Positions 17,980 through 26,950 of a stretch of 64,000 bases of DNA are shown in pieces; position 1 is the first letter of the stretch; the number at the start of each line of letters is the position of its first letter. Both the position numbers and the translations under genes were made by a program. The notes under the pieces are model-generated. The model ran no database searches. It saw nothing but the letters and a program-made list of their open reading frames with translations, and was not told where the DNA came from. This DNA comes from Sandaracinaceae bacterium (GTDB lineage Bacteria; Myxococcota_A; Polyangia; Polyangiales; JADJQN01). The stretch lies in the NCBI GenBank assembly GCA_016712745.1, contig JADJQN010000006.1, positions 1-64,000 on the forward strand. Direction: 5' to 3'.

Positions 17980-19749
17980 TCAGCCGACGGGCTCGGCGTG
18001 CGAGATGGTGCACCATGCAGCCGGCGCACGCGTCGTGAGCACAGTGTCCGCTTCGACGTCGCGCTGAGCGCATGGCTCGTCTTCGCTCCACGCGCGCCAA
18101 TCGGCTTCACGACCGAGTGAGATTGCGTGCGTACGATAGAGCTCGTAGCCGCCGTTTGAACCATTGGCGCGGAACACGGTCGGCTCTACGCACATGCCTT
18201 GCGCCGTGGCGCTGGCTTGCTCGGCGCGAGCGTAATCGAGGACGATGTCGGCCATCGCCGCAGTAGTCGAGTTCCAGCAGCAGGTCTTGGATGCCGCGTA
18301 CTGCAGCTCAGCGAACACGTAATCTTCGAGAGTGCGGTACTGCGCATCAATCTCGGAGGCCGACGTCTCAAGCTCCGGCGCAAGCTCGTAAAGAGCTTTG
18401 AAGGCATCTTCGCGATTTGTGCGCGCCGAGCAGCTGGCCGGCGTCTCGCGCAAGTGCATACGCGCCGATTCAATGAGACCGATTGCCGCGTCGCGCTTCT
18501 CCTCGGCCGTCAGGCTGAGCAAAATCTCTTCAAAGCGCGCGGGTCGCGCAGCAATCGCCGCGACGTCGCTGTCCGCGATGTGCACCGCGCGGTCGAGCTC
18601 GCGTACCGTGTTTGCCCACTTGCCCCCGACGAGCGCCGCTGTGCGCCAGCGACGGATACCACCGCCGAGCTTTGCGTATTCCGCACCGTCGAATGTCATG
18701 CCGACGCCGCCGGTGTAGTTGCTCGTAAAGTAGTGCGAGGCTGATGCCGTGGTGTCCCAATGCGGCTGGCGGCGAGGCATGGATCCTGTCGCGACTTCCG
18801 GGGCCACGTGCATCGCATCCGGATGCTCAACACGCATGACAGGAATGGTGTGACCGATGCCTACGCGCTGCCAACGCTCGAGCAAGACGTCGCCCGGTGC
18901 GATGGCTTCCGCCTGGACGTGGAACATGTTCGCGCCGTCAGCCAGATTGATGCTGTCAAAGTAAAGGAGCAGCAAACGCATGAAGTAGCCGACGCGCTTG
19001 TTGAGGAACATTTCATCGAAGTACGCGCCCGCGCGCGCAGTCTGACCGTTGACGTCCTCGATGAAGGGAACTTCATCGTTGGCTCCGAGGTTCATCGCAC
19101 GAAGACGAGTGTCTTCCTTCCACGGCTGACCTTCACGCCACGAAGCTTCGTAATCGGAGTACGCAGTGCGGAAGCGCGGGAAGTTTGCGAAGCGCGCGCC
19201 ATTGGCCGTGATGAAGCCGAAGTGGCCCGCAAAAATGGTTTGGCGGCCGTCGCTGCCGCGCAGGTAGAACGGCAGGTGGTACCAAGACGCGAACGTGACG
19301 CGAAGGAAGACGCCGAACTCCGCGCATTCAAGCGACGGCGCTGGAAATGAGCGCGCGCCATACGGGGTGGTCACTTCGATAGTTGTCGAGTAGCCGTTCT
19401 CCGCGGGGATGCGGCGAAGGCTCGCCACCCAGAGGTCAAACTTAGCCTCCCAATCGAGACCGGAGTCGGCAGCCCACGCAACGCCGGCGGCGCGTGCCGC
19501 GGCGGTCGTCGTGTCGTTCCATTGGTTGCGAACTGCCCAAACCTCGGTCGCTACCCCGGCCGCGGCCGCGGGGTTCGCGACGCCGTCTGCCTTGCCATCG
19601 TCGGGAACCGCACCAAACGCGTCGGGCACGCCCGTCTCTTCGGAGACTGCGTCGAGCGGATTGGGCTCTTGCTGGCCGCACGCGGCCATGAGTGAAAGCG
19701 CACCAAACCCCAGCACCGGCAACAGGCTCTTGTTGAAGATCGAAGTCAC
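17980..19749 (-). CDS. Lipoprotein with possible Cys/His hydrolase domain, function unknown
   Basis: A 589-residue exported lipoprotein (signal peptide with lipobox LMAAC, Cys24). Residues about 100-310 contain ECAEFGVFLRVTFASWYHLPF with C142 near a helix start, and VGIGHTIPVMRV with H300. The spacing and surroundings recall NlpC/P60- or papain-like hydrolase folds, but this is inference from pattern only. The C-terminal 200 residues are mostly helical with several Cys (CSARTN, KTCCWN, CVEP, CTISHA) that may form disulfides. It stands alone, convergent with the dioxygenase gene (27 bp between stops). Confidence 0.6.
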   Translation of the reverse strand: MTSIFNKSLLPVLGFGALSLMAACGQQEPNPLDAVSEETGVPDAFGAVPDDGKADGVANPAAAAGVATEVWAVRNQWNDTTTAAARAAGVAWAADSGLDWEAKFDLWVASLRRIPAENGYSTTIEVTTPYGARSFPAPSLECAEFGVFLRVTFASWYHLPFYLRGSDGRQTIFAGHFGFITANGARFANFPRFRTAYSDYEASWREGQPWKEDTRLRAMNLGANDEVPFIEDVNGQTARAGAYFDEMFLNKRVGYFMRLLLLYFDSINLADGANMFHVQAEAIAPGDVLLERWQRVGIGHTIPVMRVEHPDAMHVAPEVATGSMPRRQPHWDTTASASHYFTSNYTGGVGMTFDGAEYAKLGGGIRRWRTAALVGGKWANTVRELDRAVHIADSDVAAIAARPARFEEILLSLTAEEKRDAAIGLIESARMHLRETPASCSARTNREDAFKALYELAPELETSASEIDAQYRTLEDYVFAELQYAASKTCCWNSTTAAMADIVLDYARAEQASATAQGMCVEPTVFRANGSNGGYELYRTHAISLGREADWRAWSEDEPCAQRDVEADTVLTTRAPAAWCTISHAEPVG

Positions 19750-19987
19750 CTGGGCCTCCGAGACGAAGACAAAGCAACCGCTGTGCCGAAACGTTATGCG
19801 CGATAAAACCCTGCGATTTCAGCGGGGGCCGATCAGAACCTGCGCGATCTGCGAGGAGATGGCGCCGGCGGGCGCCAGCGCCGGGTCTACTTAAGGCGCC
19901 AGGACCGCGGGGCCGGCGTCGATTTACGTCGCGGCACGGCTGGGCGAAAAGTTGCCGCCTAATAAGGACGCTCTGACACTCGCTCCT

Positions 19988-21529
19988 ATGAAGTCGGCAA
20001 AGCGCCAAAGCACCTCGCCCCAAACGGGAGCGACGTTTTGGATCACAGCGATCATGCTCGCGTGTGCGGGCCTGCTCATGGGTTACGTCGTGATGCCAAG
20101 CCCCAAGGTGCGCGCGGCGGAGGCCGCCATCCTGCGAGTCGCAGGGCATGCGATCCCAGATGCGGGTGAGCCAAGAGAGGTCGCGCTCGCGCTCGCTCGC
20201 GAGTACCTCCGCACCACGGTTACCGTGCATGTGAACGGCGAGACGTTCGTCAAAACGCGCGCGGCCCTCGGTGCGACTGTGGACGCTGACCACCTCCGCG
20301 CGCTGATCGTCGACGCACGCGACCGTATGTCGGCGATGCGTCGCCTGCATACGCGTGTGGCGGGGAGCGCGAGTCTGGATATTCCGATGCCCGTGAGCCT
20401 CGACGCCGACCGCGTGATGCCGTGGCTGATGGACGTCAAGGACCATGTCGATCGGCAGCCGCAAGACGCGCGCGTCGACACGCAGACGCTAGCGATACGG
20501 CATGAAGAAGCTGGCCGTCGCGTCGATGCGTTCAAGAGTCTCGACTTGATCAACGATGCCCTGACAAACGGCACGACCCAAGTGGAACTTGTGGTCGAGC
20601 ACCGGGCCGCAATGCGCACCGCCGCGTCGTTGCAGGGCATTCAGATTGGCGCCGTGCTCGGTGAGTTTGAGACTCACTACAATGCCGCGGATACCGCGCA
20701 GGACCGCACGTTTAACTTGCGAATCGCGGCCTCAAAAGTCGATGGCATGGTCGTCATGCCCGGCGAAGTCTTCGATTTCAACGGCCACGTCGGCGAACGC
20801 AGCGAAGCCAATGGCTTTCGCGTTGCACCGGTGATCGCGGAAGGCGAGCTCGTTGAAGGCGTGGGCGGAGGTACATGTCAGATTGCAGGTTCACTGCATG
20901 CCGCGGTCTTCTTCGCCGGCTTGCCCATCCTCACGCGTGAACCGCATTCGCGGCCCAGCTTCTATATCAAGATGGGCCTCGACGCGATGGTCTCGTACCC
21001 GAACATGAATCTGCGTTTCCAAAACGATATGCCCTTCCCCATTGCCATCGGCTTGCGCGTCGAGCACGGCAATGTGCGTGCGGAGATTCGCGGCATGCAG
21101 CGCTCGCGCACAGTTACTTTCCTGCGGCGCATTGATCGCATTCTTCCGTTCGAAGAGCGCGAAGATCAGGATCCAACGTTGCCGACTGGCGTGCGCGTGC
21201 TTCGCCAACGAGGCGTGCCCGGGTTCAAGATCAGCCGATGGCGCGTGATTGAAAACGTCGCCGTGCACCAGTCGTTCCGCGAGCACATGGAAGACGTCTA
21301 TCCCGCGACCACGCAGATTTGGCGCGTAGGTTCCGGGGGGCCAGCGCCGACTGGCTTCGTTGCACCGCCCGGTGACTCGCATCCCGAGTACGTCGCGGAC
21401 GAGTATCTCATCACGACAGAAGGCGTTGGTATCGAGGGCCTCCAGGAGAGCCGCCGACCCGGCCGCAGCGGAACGTACGGCTGGTCCTCCCGCCCCGGAT
21501 ACGACGCGCCGCTAAGCTTCAACCGCTAG
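19988..21529 (+). CDS. VanW family protein
   Basis: A 513-residue membrane-anchored protein. ATG 19988 is preferred over an in-frame TTG at 19952. An N-terminal membrane segment (about residues 16-38) is followed by a peptidoglycan-binding-like region and then a VanW domain (about residues 215-395), with MPGEVFDFNGHVGERSEANGF and the signature GVGGGTCQIAGSLHAAVFFAGL, where family members usually read GVCQVSSTLY. VanW proteins occur with glycopeptide-resistance clusters but also widely in cell-envelope contexts. The biochemical role is not established, and there is no van cluster here. Confidence 0.85.
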   Translation: MKSAKRQSTSPQTGATFWITAIMLACAGLLMGYVVMPSPKVRAAEAAILRVAGHAIPDAGEPREVALALAREYLRTTVTVHVNGETFVKTRAALGATVDADHLRALIVDARDRMSAMRRLHTRVAGSASLDIPMPVSLDADRVMPWLMDVKDHVDRQPQDARVDTQTLAIRHEEAGRRVDAFKSLDLINDALTNGTTQVELVVEHRAAMRTAASLQGIQIGAVLGEFETHYNAADTAQDRTFNLRIAASKVDGMVVMPGEVFDFNGHVGERSEANGFRVAPVIAEGELVEGVGGGTCQIAGSLHAAVFFAGLPILTREPHSRPSFYIKMGLDAMVSYPNMNLRFQNDMPFPIAIGLRVEHGNVRAEIRGMQRSRTVTFLRRIDRILPFEEREDQDPTLPTGVRVLRQRGVPGFKISRWRVIENVAVHQSFREHMEDVYPATTQIWRVGSGGPAPTGFVAPPGDSHPEYVADEYLITTEGVGIEGLQESRRPGRSGTYGWSSRPGYDAPLSFNR

Positions 21530-21534
21530 ACCAG

Positions 21535-21626
21535 TTAAAGGGGACGTTCCCCTTTTTCATGAACGCGAGTTAAAGGGGACGTTCCCCTTTTTCATGAACG
21601 CGGGAAAAGGGGAACGTCCCCTTTTT
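21535..21626. repeat. Three REP-like palindromes (two direct, one inverted)
   Basis: Copies at 21535-21557 and 21570-21592 read ttaaaggggacgttcccc followed by a T-run, and are part of a 35-bp tandem unit. A third at 21605-21626 is inverted (ggggaacgtcccc). Each can form an 8-9 bp stem AAAGGGGA/TCCCCTTT with a three-base loop followed by T's, so each could also act as a terminator after the VanW gene. The same palindrome pair occurs at 26015-26070. Confidence 0.85.
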
Positions 21627-21658
21627 GTTGGGGTGGGGATTCGTGATAGATCGGCCCG

Positions 21659-22852
21659 GTGAGCCTTTCGGAACGTAAGATCGTGGTCGGTGTTGGCGGC
21701 GGCATCGCGGCCTTCAAAGCTGTCGAGCTCGTGCGCGAGCTTCAACGTCGCAACGCTATCGTGCGCGTGATGATGACCGAAGCCGGCGCTCGCTTCGTTG
21801 GGCCTGTCACGCTGGCGGGCCTCACTGCGCATCCGGTCGTAACTGATCTTTGGGATCCTCAATATCCCGGCGAAGCGCACGTCGAGCTGAGCGCATGGGC
21901 CGAAGCTATCGTCATTGCGCCCGCGACTGCGAACATATTGGCGCGCGCTTCGTTCGGCATGGCCGACGACGTCGTGCTAGCAACCCTGCTCTGCTCGGAC
22001 TGCCCCGTGCTCTTTGCGCCGGCGATGCACCCGCGCATGTGGTCGCGCAAAGCCACGCACGAAAACATCACGCGCTTGAAGGGCAACGGCGCAACGTTTG
22101 TTGGTCCCGTGCGCGGACCCCTGGCAAGTGGCGAAGAAGGCATGGGGCGCATGTCGGAGCCTGCCGAAATCGCCGACGCGCTTACGACGCTCGTCGCGCG
22201 CAGCGGTGACTTGAAGGGACGCACGATTCTCGTCACCGCGGGTCCAACTGTCGAAGACCTCGACCCAGTGAGATTCATCGGCAACCGTTCTACCGGCAGG
22301 ATGGGCTTCGCTGTTGCGGCGCGCGCAGCAGCTCGCGGCGCGAAAGTCGTATTGGTCGCAGGGCCGGTCACGCTCGAAACGCCGCCCCGAGTCACGCGCG
22401 TGGATGTGCGATCGGCGCTTGAGATGGCCACCGTCGTCAGCGAGCACGTGCGCAAGGCAGACGCCGTTGTAATGACAGCGGCCGTTGCCGACTATCGCGC
22501 GGCTCGTGTCGCCACCGAAAAGCTCAAGAAAGGCGGCGAACGCCTGAGCATCGACCTCGTGCAAAACCCGGACATCCTCGCTGGCCTCGGCGCCGCGCGC
22601 GAAAACGGAAAGCCCGTGCTCGTCGGTTTTGCAGTTGAGACGCAGGATGTCGCAGCAGGCGCCCGCAAAAAGCTCGTCGACAAGAAAGTCGACCTCATCT
22701 TCGCAAACCACGCGACCGATGGTTTTGGCGGAGACGAGAACGAAGCCATCTTGGTCGACGCGGCGGGAGATCAGCCGTTGCCGCGCATGACCAAGCTCGC
22801 TCTCTCTGACGTCATCCTCGATCGCGTCCGCGATTTGCTGACTTCGCGATAG
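21659..22852 (+). CDS. coaBC: Bifunctional phosphopantothenoylcysteine decarboxylase / phosphopantothenate-cysteine ligase
   Basis: Coenzyme A biosynthesis enzyme of 397 residues that ligates cysteine to phosphopantothenate and decarboxylates the product. The CoaC flavoprotein part (about residues 1-180) shows GGIAAFKAVELVREL, HVELSAWAEAIVIAPATAN with the catalytic-type His, and FAPAMHPRMW. The CoaB part (about 185-397) shows ILVTAGPTVEDLDPVRFIGN-RSTGRMGFAVA, AAVADYR and the conserved Lys of EKLKK, then FANHATDGFGGDENEAI. It starts at GTG 21659, after the palindromic repeat cluster, and has its own transcription context. Confidence 0.96.
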   Translation: MSLSERKIVVGVGGGIAAFKAVELVRELQRRNAIVRVMMTEAGARFVGPVTLAGLTAHPVVTDLWDPQYPGEAHVELSAWAEAIVIAPATANILARASFGMADDVVLATLLCSDCPVLFAPAMHPRMWSRKATHENITRLKGNGATFVGPVRGPLASGEEGMGRMSEPAEIADALTTLVARSGDLKGRTILVTAGPTVEDLDPVRFIGNRSTGRMGFAVAARAAARGAKVVLVAGPVTLETPPRVTRVDVRSALEMATVVSEHVRKADAVVMTAAVADYRAARVATEKLKKGGERLSIDLVQNPDILAGLGAARENGKPVLVGFAVETQDVAAGARKKLVDKKVDLIFANHATDGFGGDENEAILVDAAGDQPLPRMTKLALSDVILDRVRDLLTSR

Positions 22853-22924
22853 CCCTTCCGTCGTGTTGGGCGGATGTGTTACCAGAGGGGCGAGCGCGTC
22901 GTGCGCAAGAGGGAGTGTTTCCGA

Positions 22925-23440
22925 ATGCTACGAACTGGGATCGCACTGGGAGTCGGGTTTCTGATGCTGTCGATTGCTGGCTGCGGAGGCAATGGCCCCG
23001 TCACCGGCCCGCGTCCGACCACGCCTGGTCAGGTCGAAGCAGCGCTCACTCCTGAAGAAATCGTAGGTCACTGGGTTGGCGATTGGGGCGAGATGTCGCT
23101 TCGCATCGTGGGCGACGAAATTTGGGGCGCCTACAACCATGAAGCCGGGACCATACGCGGCAAATTTCGTGACGGTGTGTTTCGCGGTTGGTGGACTCAG
23201 CTCCCGACGCGCCAGACGCCGAACGACGCGGGACGCGTTGAGCTCCTCTTCTCGCACAACGACCAAGGCCAGCTCGTGGTCGACGGCCGCTGGAAGAGCG
23301 GCTCCGAAGAAGAAAACTGGAACGAAGACTGGGATCTCGGCTGGATCGCGTCACCCGTTCCCGAAGAGCTAATCACCCGCTTCAACGACGCAACGATTTT
23401 CGTGCAGGACCCAGAACTCGAAGTCGTCGGCCCGCAGTAG
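22925..23440 (+). CDS. Small lipoprotein, unknown function
   Basis: A 171-residue lipoprotein, not recognised. ATG 22925 follows a strong ribosome-binding site (GAGGGAG, nine bases upstream); an earlier in-frame start would break the signal peptide. Residues 1-18 are a lipoprotein signal with lipobox LSIAGC. The mature part is Trp-rich (GHWVGDWGEMSLRI, RGWWTQLP, DGRWKSGSEEENWNEDWDLGW) and looks like a compact beta-sheet domain, of the kind seen in proteins that assess hydrophobic or polysaccharide ligands. It is convergent with kdd. Confidence 0.7.
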   Translation: MLRTGIALGVGFLMLSIAGCGGNGPVTGPRPTTPGQVEAALTPEEIVGHWVGDWGEMSLRIVGDEIWGAYNHEAGTIRGKFRDGVFRGWWTQLPTRQTPNDAGRVELLFSHNDQGQLVVDGRWKSGSEEENWNEDWDLGWIASPVPEELITRFNDATIFVQDPELEVVGPQ

Positions 23441-23468
23441 CGGCGTTTTGGTCTAAACGGAACTCCGC

Positions 23469-24515
23469 TTACTTGGTGTAGCGCTCTTCGAACAGTGCGC
23501 GAATTTCCGGCGCTTCGCGCAGCAGGTTGAGCGTGTGCTCGGCGTGACCGGCGGCAAAGCCGTTGCCGACGATCATGTCGACGTCTTTGCCCACGCCCTC
23601 GGCTCCGAGGGCTGCGCGCGTAAAGCTCGTGGTCATCGAGAAGAAATAGATCATCCCGCGGTCGCGCGTCGAAAGGATGCAGCTCATCTCCGCGTCGGGG
23701 ACGTTCACGCAGCTAATCGAACGGTCGTACTCACGCCCAGCGTTCGCCGCGAGTGCCATCTCGCGCACCGCTAGCGGATCACGGGCATCGCAAACAAGAA
23801 TCTCGTCGCAGAGATCAAGCTCGGCCAAATCGCGCGCGAATGGCTCGTACGACTCAACACCCACAACTCGGCCCTTCGGGCCTACGTGCTTGCGAGCCTC
23901 GTACGCGCATAGGATGCCGCTCTTGCCGCCCGCGCCAAGAATCAGGACGCTCTCGCCTTCCTTGCAGATGCGCGCGACCTGCGGAGGCGCGCCGGCAACG
24001 TCCAGCGCAGCAAGTGCGAGCCGCTCCGACATATCGCTCGGGAGGACGGCGTAAGCGCCCGACGCGAAGAGCACTGCCTGCCCTTTGATCTCGAGTTGAG
24101 CTGCGACCTTATGCACCTTCGAGACTGAATCAATGCGCAAAGGCGTGAGCGACAACGACACCAACGTCGCAACCCGGTCGCCAACTTTGGCCGCGTCGCC
24201 CGTGCGCGCGCTTCCAACGCGTGCCACACGCCCGAGCAACATGCCACCTGAACCGGTCACAGGATTGTGCTGCTTGCCGCGCGCGTTCACGGTTTCTTGC
24301 ACAAGGCGAACGACGCCTGCGTCGCCTTCCGCGATCGAGGCTTCTTCCATTTGACGAAAGCTCGCCGCGTCAATGTTCAGCGTTTCGACATCGAGCAGCA
24401 TCTCGGTCTCGAAGAACTTGCTGAAATCGTTGTCGAGCTTCTGCGCTGCTTGCGGAAGCGAGCCCTGAGGTTCGACGGCACGGTGAGAGCCGAACGGATC
24501 GCCAAGCGTTGCCAT
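23469..24515 (-). CDS. kdd: L-erythro-3,5-diaminohexanoate dehydrogenase
   Basis: NAD-dependent oxidative deaminase of the clostridial-type lysine fermentation pathway, acting on 3,5-diaminohexanoate. The 348-residue sequence shows family features: GSHRAVEPQGSLPQAAQKLDND at the N-terminus, VEALNID-type text (VETLNIDAASF), NPVTGSGGMLLGRV, a Rossmann loop VLILGAGGKSGILCAYEARKH, and near the end FFSMTTSFTRAALGAEGVG with GHAEHTLNLLRE. ATG 24515 overlaps the stop of the upstream gene (TGATG), so the two are coupled. The other pathway enzymes (lysine aminomutases, Kce, Kal) are not in the window, so its role here is open. Confidence 0.85.
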   Translation of the reverse strand: MATLGDPFGSHRAVEPQGSLPQAAQKLDNDFSKFFETEMLLDVETLNIDAASFRQMEEASIAEGDAGVVRLVQETVNARGKQHNPVTGSGGMLLGRVARVGSARTGDAAKVGDRVATLVSLSLTPLRIDSVSKVHKVAAQLEIKGQAVLFASGAYAVLPSDMSERLALAALDVAGAPPQVARICKEGESVLILGAGGKSGILCAYEARKHVGPKGRVVGVESYEPFARDLAELDLCDEILVCDARDPLAVREMALAANAGREYDRSISCVNVPDAEMSCILSTRDRGMIYFFSMTTSFTRAALGAEGVGKDVDMIVGNGFAAGHAEHTLNLLREAPEIRALFEERYTK

Positions 24516-25117
24516 CAAAAAATTCCTTCCACGGGTCCCGCGCCTTCGCGCATCACCATCGGGACTGAACCAGTCATGTCGACAACCGTCGTGCCGATGA
24601 GGCCGCCGTACCCGCCATCGACGATCAAATCCAGTTGCTTGAAGCGCATGTCGATCTCAGCCGGATCGTTGAGCGACTCACCCTTCCACGCGGCGGTGGT
24701 GGAGATGATCGGATTGCCTAGCTCGCGGACAAGTGCGAGCGCGATTTCGTGGTGAGGCACGCGGATGCCGACAGTCTTTTTCTTCATCATCAAGAGACGC
24801 GGGACTTCGCGCGTGGCTTCGAGAATGAAACAGTAGGGTCCAGGCAGTAGTCGCCGCATCGTGCGGTAGGTCTGGTTGTCCACGACCGCGTATTTGGCGA
24901 TGTCGCCAAGATCGGGACAGATGAAGGCCAAAGGCTGATCTTTGGGCATCTGTTTGATCTGATAAACGCGATCAATCGCCTTCTTTTGCGTGATGTCGCA
25001 GCCGATTCCATAGACGGTATCGGTCGGATAGGCGATCACGCCGCCGGCGCGTAACACCTCGACAGCACGCTGAATTTTGCGGGGTTCGGGGTGATGGGGG
25101 TTGATTTCAATGCGCAT
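24515..25117 (-). CDS. L-threonylcarbamoyladenylate synthase family protein (Sua5/YciO/YrdC)
   Basis: A 200-residue Sua5/YciO/YrdC-domain protein. Bona fide TsaC/Sua5 make threonylcarbamoyl-AMP for the t6A modification of tRNA; the YciO branch is less well understood. Visible motifs are GGVIAYPTDTVYGIGCD, KQMPKDQPLAFICPDL, LLPGPYCFIL, VGIRVPHHEIA, and GNPIISTTAAWKGE. The start KxR/SxN-type residues cannot be used safely to split TsaC from YciO; the length and the VYGIGCDI text are closer to YciO. ATG 25117 is preferred over a TTG three codons upstream. It is followed directly by kdd. Confidence 0.85.
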   Translation of the reverse strand: MRIEINPHHPEPRKIQRAVEVLRAGGVIAYPTDTVYGIGCDITQKKAIDRVYQIKQMPKDQPLAFICPDLGDIAKYAVVDNQTYRTMRRLLPGPYCFILEATREVPRLLMMKKKTVGIRVPHHEIALALVRELGNPIISTTAAWKGESLNDPAEIDMRFKQLDLIVDGGYGGLIGTTVVDMTGSVPMVMREGAGPVEGIF

Positions 25118-25267
25118 CTGGAACAAGACTCCCGGCCGTCCGGCGCGGCTGTCTTACCTAGGCTAGCCGGCGGATACAAGGCTTCTCAATTGAATAGCGG
25201 CGCTCCATAAACGGGGCCCAGATGAAAACCGGATGTTCGCAAGGATGCCGGGTGAGGAAATAGCTGA

Positions 25268-25486
25268 ATGAGTCGTGATGATCATGTTCGCCTGGATGGA
25301 GTCGTTACCGACGTCTATGCCGGCGGTCAGTTTGAAGTGAAGACCGATGCAGGCGCCGTTGTTCGTGCGCAGCTCTGCGGCCGTATGCGCAAGCATCGCA
25401 TCCGCGTAATTTTGGGCGACCGCGTGACGGTTGCTCTGTCGCCGTACGATTTGACGCACGGCATGATCGTCTTCCGCGCGAAATAG
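25268..25486 (+). CDS. infA: Translation initiation factor IF-1
   Basis: A 72-residue single OB-fold (S1-like) protein that binds the 30S A site during initiation. VRLDGVVTDVYAGGQFEVKTDAG, RAQLCGRMRKHRIRVILGDRVTV and YDLTHGMIVFRAK match the family over its full length. A ribosome-binding site (GAGGAAA) lies eight bases before the ATG. It is transcribed away from the YciO-type gene and is followed closely by a hypothetical gene. Confidence 0.95.
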   Translation: MSRDDHVRLDGVVTDVYAGGQFEVKTDAGAVVRAQLCGRMRKHRIRVILGDRVTVALSPYDLTHGMIVFRAK

Positions 25487-25500
25487 CACTCGGAGTTTCG

Positions 25501-26001
25501 ATGACAGCTTCAGCGCCCTTCCTTGTTGTAACGGCCATCATGGATGCGTCCGCGCGTCCGGCGGCGATCACGCGTAGCCACGGCGAGGCACTCGAACGCG
25601 CGCTCAACGCGGTCGGAGCGCATCCGATTGGCGGGCTCGACGTGATCGAGCTTCCGATCGCCTCGCCCTCGTTCTTGGCCCTGCGCCGCCATTTCCATTT
25701 CAAAGACGATACTGTTGCTATGTACGACGTGTTTCCGCTCGCGGCACACCTTGACCCAGCAGCACGCAAAGTCGCAGGACAGTTTCTCGCCGCTGAAGTG
25801 TTGTGGACGCTCGACGGCCAGAACCTTCTGCCCGGAGTTCCACTCAACGTGAAGCTCGACCTGCCGCAAGGCTGGGACAAAGATCCCAAGGCCGTCCACG
25901 AGAAGTTGATGGGCTTAGGCGCGCTCGACATCGGCGAAGGCGGCATCGAAACCTACAAAGCCGTCAAGGCCGCGTGGGAAGCATCCGCACCTAACTCCTG
26001 A
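25501..26001 (+). CDS. Conserved-looking hypothetical protein behind infA
   Basis: A 166-residue soluble protein without signal peptide or recognised domain. It begins 15 bp after the infA stop, so it is probably co-transcribed. Composition and codon use match the neighbours. The sequence has a mixed alpha/beta look (LVVTAIMDASARPAAI, DDTVAMYDVFPLAAHL, GVPLNVKLDLPQGW), with no catalytic motif I can name. It ends just before a pair of inverted palindromes that probably terminate transcription. Confidence 0.65.
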   Translation: MTASAPFLVVTAIMDASARPAAITRSHGEALERALNAVGAHPIGGLDVIELPIASPSFLALRRHFHFKDDTVAMYDVFPLAAHLDPAARKVAGQFLAAEVLWTLDGQNLLPGVPLNVKLDLPQGWDKDPKAVHEKLMGLGALDIGEGGIETYKAVKAAWEASAPNS

Positions 26002-26014
26002 GCGCTCACTCCGG

Positions 26015-26070
26015 AAAAGGGGACGTTCCCCTTTTTTCCGCAGCGCCGAAAAGGGGAACGTCCCCTTTTT
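26015..26070. repeat. REPIN-like inverted pair of palindromes / bidirectional terminator
   Basis: Copy A (26015-26037, aaaaggggacgttcccc plus T-run) and copy B (26049-26070, aaaaggggaacgtcccc plus T-run) are inverted copies of the palindrome cluster at 21535-21626. They lie between two convergent genes (stops at 26001 and 26080), where each hairpin with its T-run fits a terminator. The head-to-head pairing is the arrangement called REPIN. Confidence 0.85.
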
Positions 26071-26079
26071 CTGGTGCGC

Positions 26080-26874
26080 TTAGATCGCGAAGCGGATGTT
26101 GCGGATTGGGTCGCTTCCGTGCGCGCACTGGAACGTCACCTCGTGGCGGCGCCGGTCGAAACGAATGTTGCTCGCCCGGCAATTCTGTTCGGCTGAGCGA
26201 GGGCGTGCGGTCTCGAGGTCATAAAGTACGGCTTGACCTACGCCACTCGTCTCTGGCGCGTCGACCGGGAGATACGTGAGCGCGAATCCACCGTCGCGGG
26301 AGATCTCAACTGCGGAAACGGTGACCGTCATGCGTTGACGCCCGTCCAGGTCGTGAACCGTAAGCTCGGTCGTCGTTGGACCCGTGCTGCGGATCACGAG
26401 GATGTGATCGTTGGGTGTCCAGCGAATGGTTGCATCCGGCGGGACGATGGCGCGCGTTCCGGCCGGCGCAAAGCGCGAAACCTCGGCCAAGTCGCGCGGC
26501 GTGCACACCACGACCACCGAGCTGTGTTCGGCGTTGTCGCAACGTATGCTCATGTAGCGGCGGCTTGGGGAACGCACGCTCGCCGCACGGCTGATGTACG
26601 CCGAGTCCTCTTCGTTCGTGAGGCCGTTGCAGCCGCAATGCGGCGTGAGCAACCAAGTCGCGAGGTCGCGCTGAGGCGGAGGCGGTCGCTGTGCAGGAGC
26701 CGCCACGGACGCGGGCGCGGGCGCGGGCGCCGTTGCGATTGGGGTCTCGGCGGGCTGCGCGGGTGCAGGATTTGGCGAGGCTGCCGCGGGTGCGAGAGCC
26801 TGCGCGCCGCCACATGCGGTCAGCAACGCAAGCGATAACATCGCACATAAACTATTCGCTGCCCCGACTTGCAT
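26080..26874 (-). CDS. Lipoprotein with Pro/Ala-rich linker, unknown function
   Basis: A 264-residue lipoprotein, not recognised. It starts at ATG 26874 (MQVGAANSLCAMLSLALL) with lipobox LLTACG; the open frame upstream lacks a sensible start. A Pro/Ala linker of about 45 residues (repeated APAP and PAPA) would reach from the membrane into the periplasm. The C-terminal part is a beta-rich domain with six Cys (CGC, C--D, VVCTPRD, NCRASN, FQCAHG) likely paired in disulfides. Confidence 0.7.
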   Translation of the reverse strand: MQVGAANSLCAMLSLALLTACGGAQALAPAAASPNPAPAQPAETPIATAPAPAPASVAAPAQRPPPPQRDLATWLLTPHCGCNGLTNEEDSAYISRAASVRSPSRRYMSIRCDNAEHSSVVVVCTPRDLAEVSRFAPAGTRAIVPPDATIRWTPNDHILVIRSTGPTTTELTVHDLDGRQRMTVTVSAVEISRDGGFALTYLPVDAPETSGVGQAVLYDLETARPRSAEQNCRASNIRFDRRRHEVTFQCAHGSDPIRNIRFAI

Positions 26875-26950
26875 CACTCTCCAAACGTACAGAAAGCCTA
26901 GGTCTATTCCGTGACGAAAGCTCGTTGCTTCCAGAATGTCCTGCAACAAC

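Noticed and set aside
19442..20464. Minus-strand frame across the lipoprotein/VanW intergenic region
   Set aside because: Overlaps two well-supported genes and has no recognisable domain or start signal.
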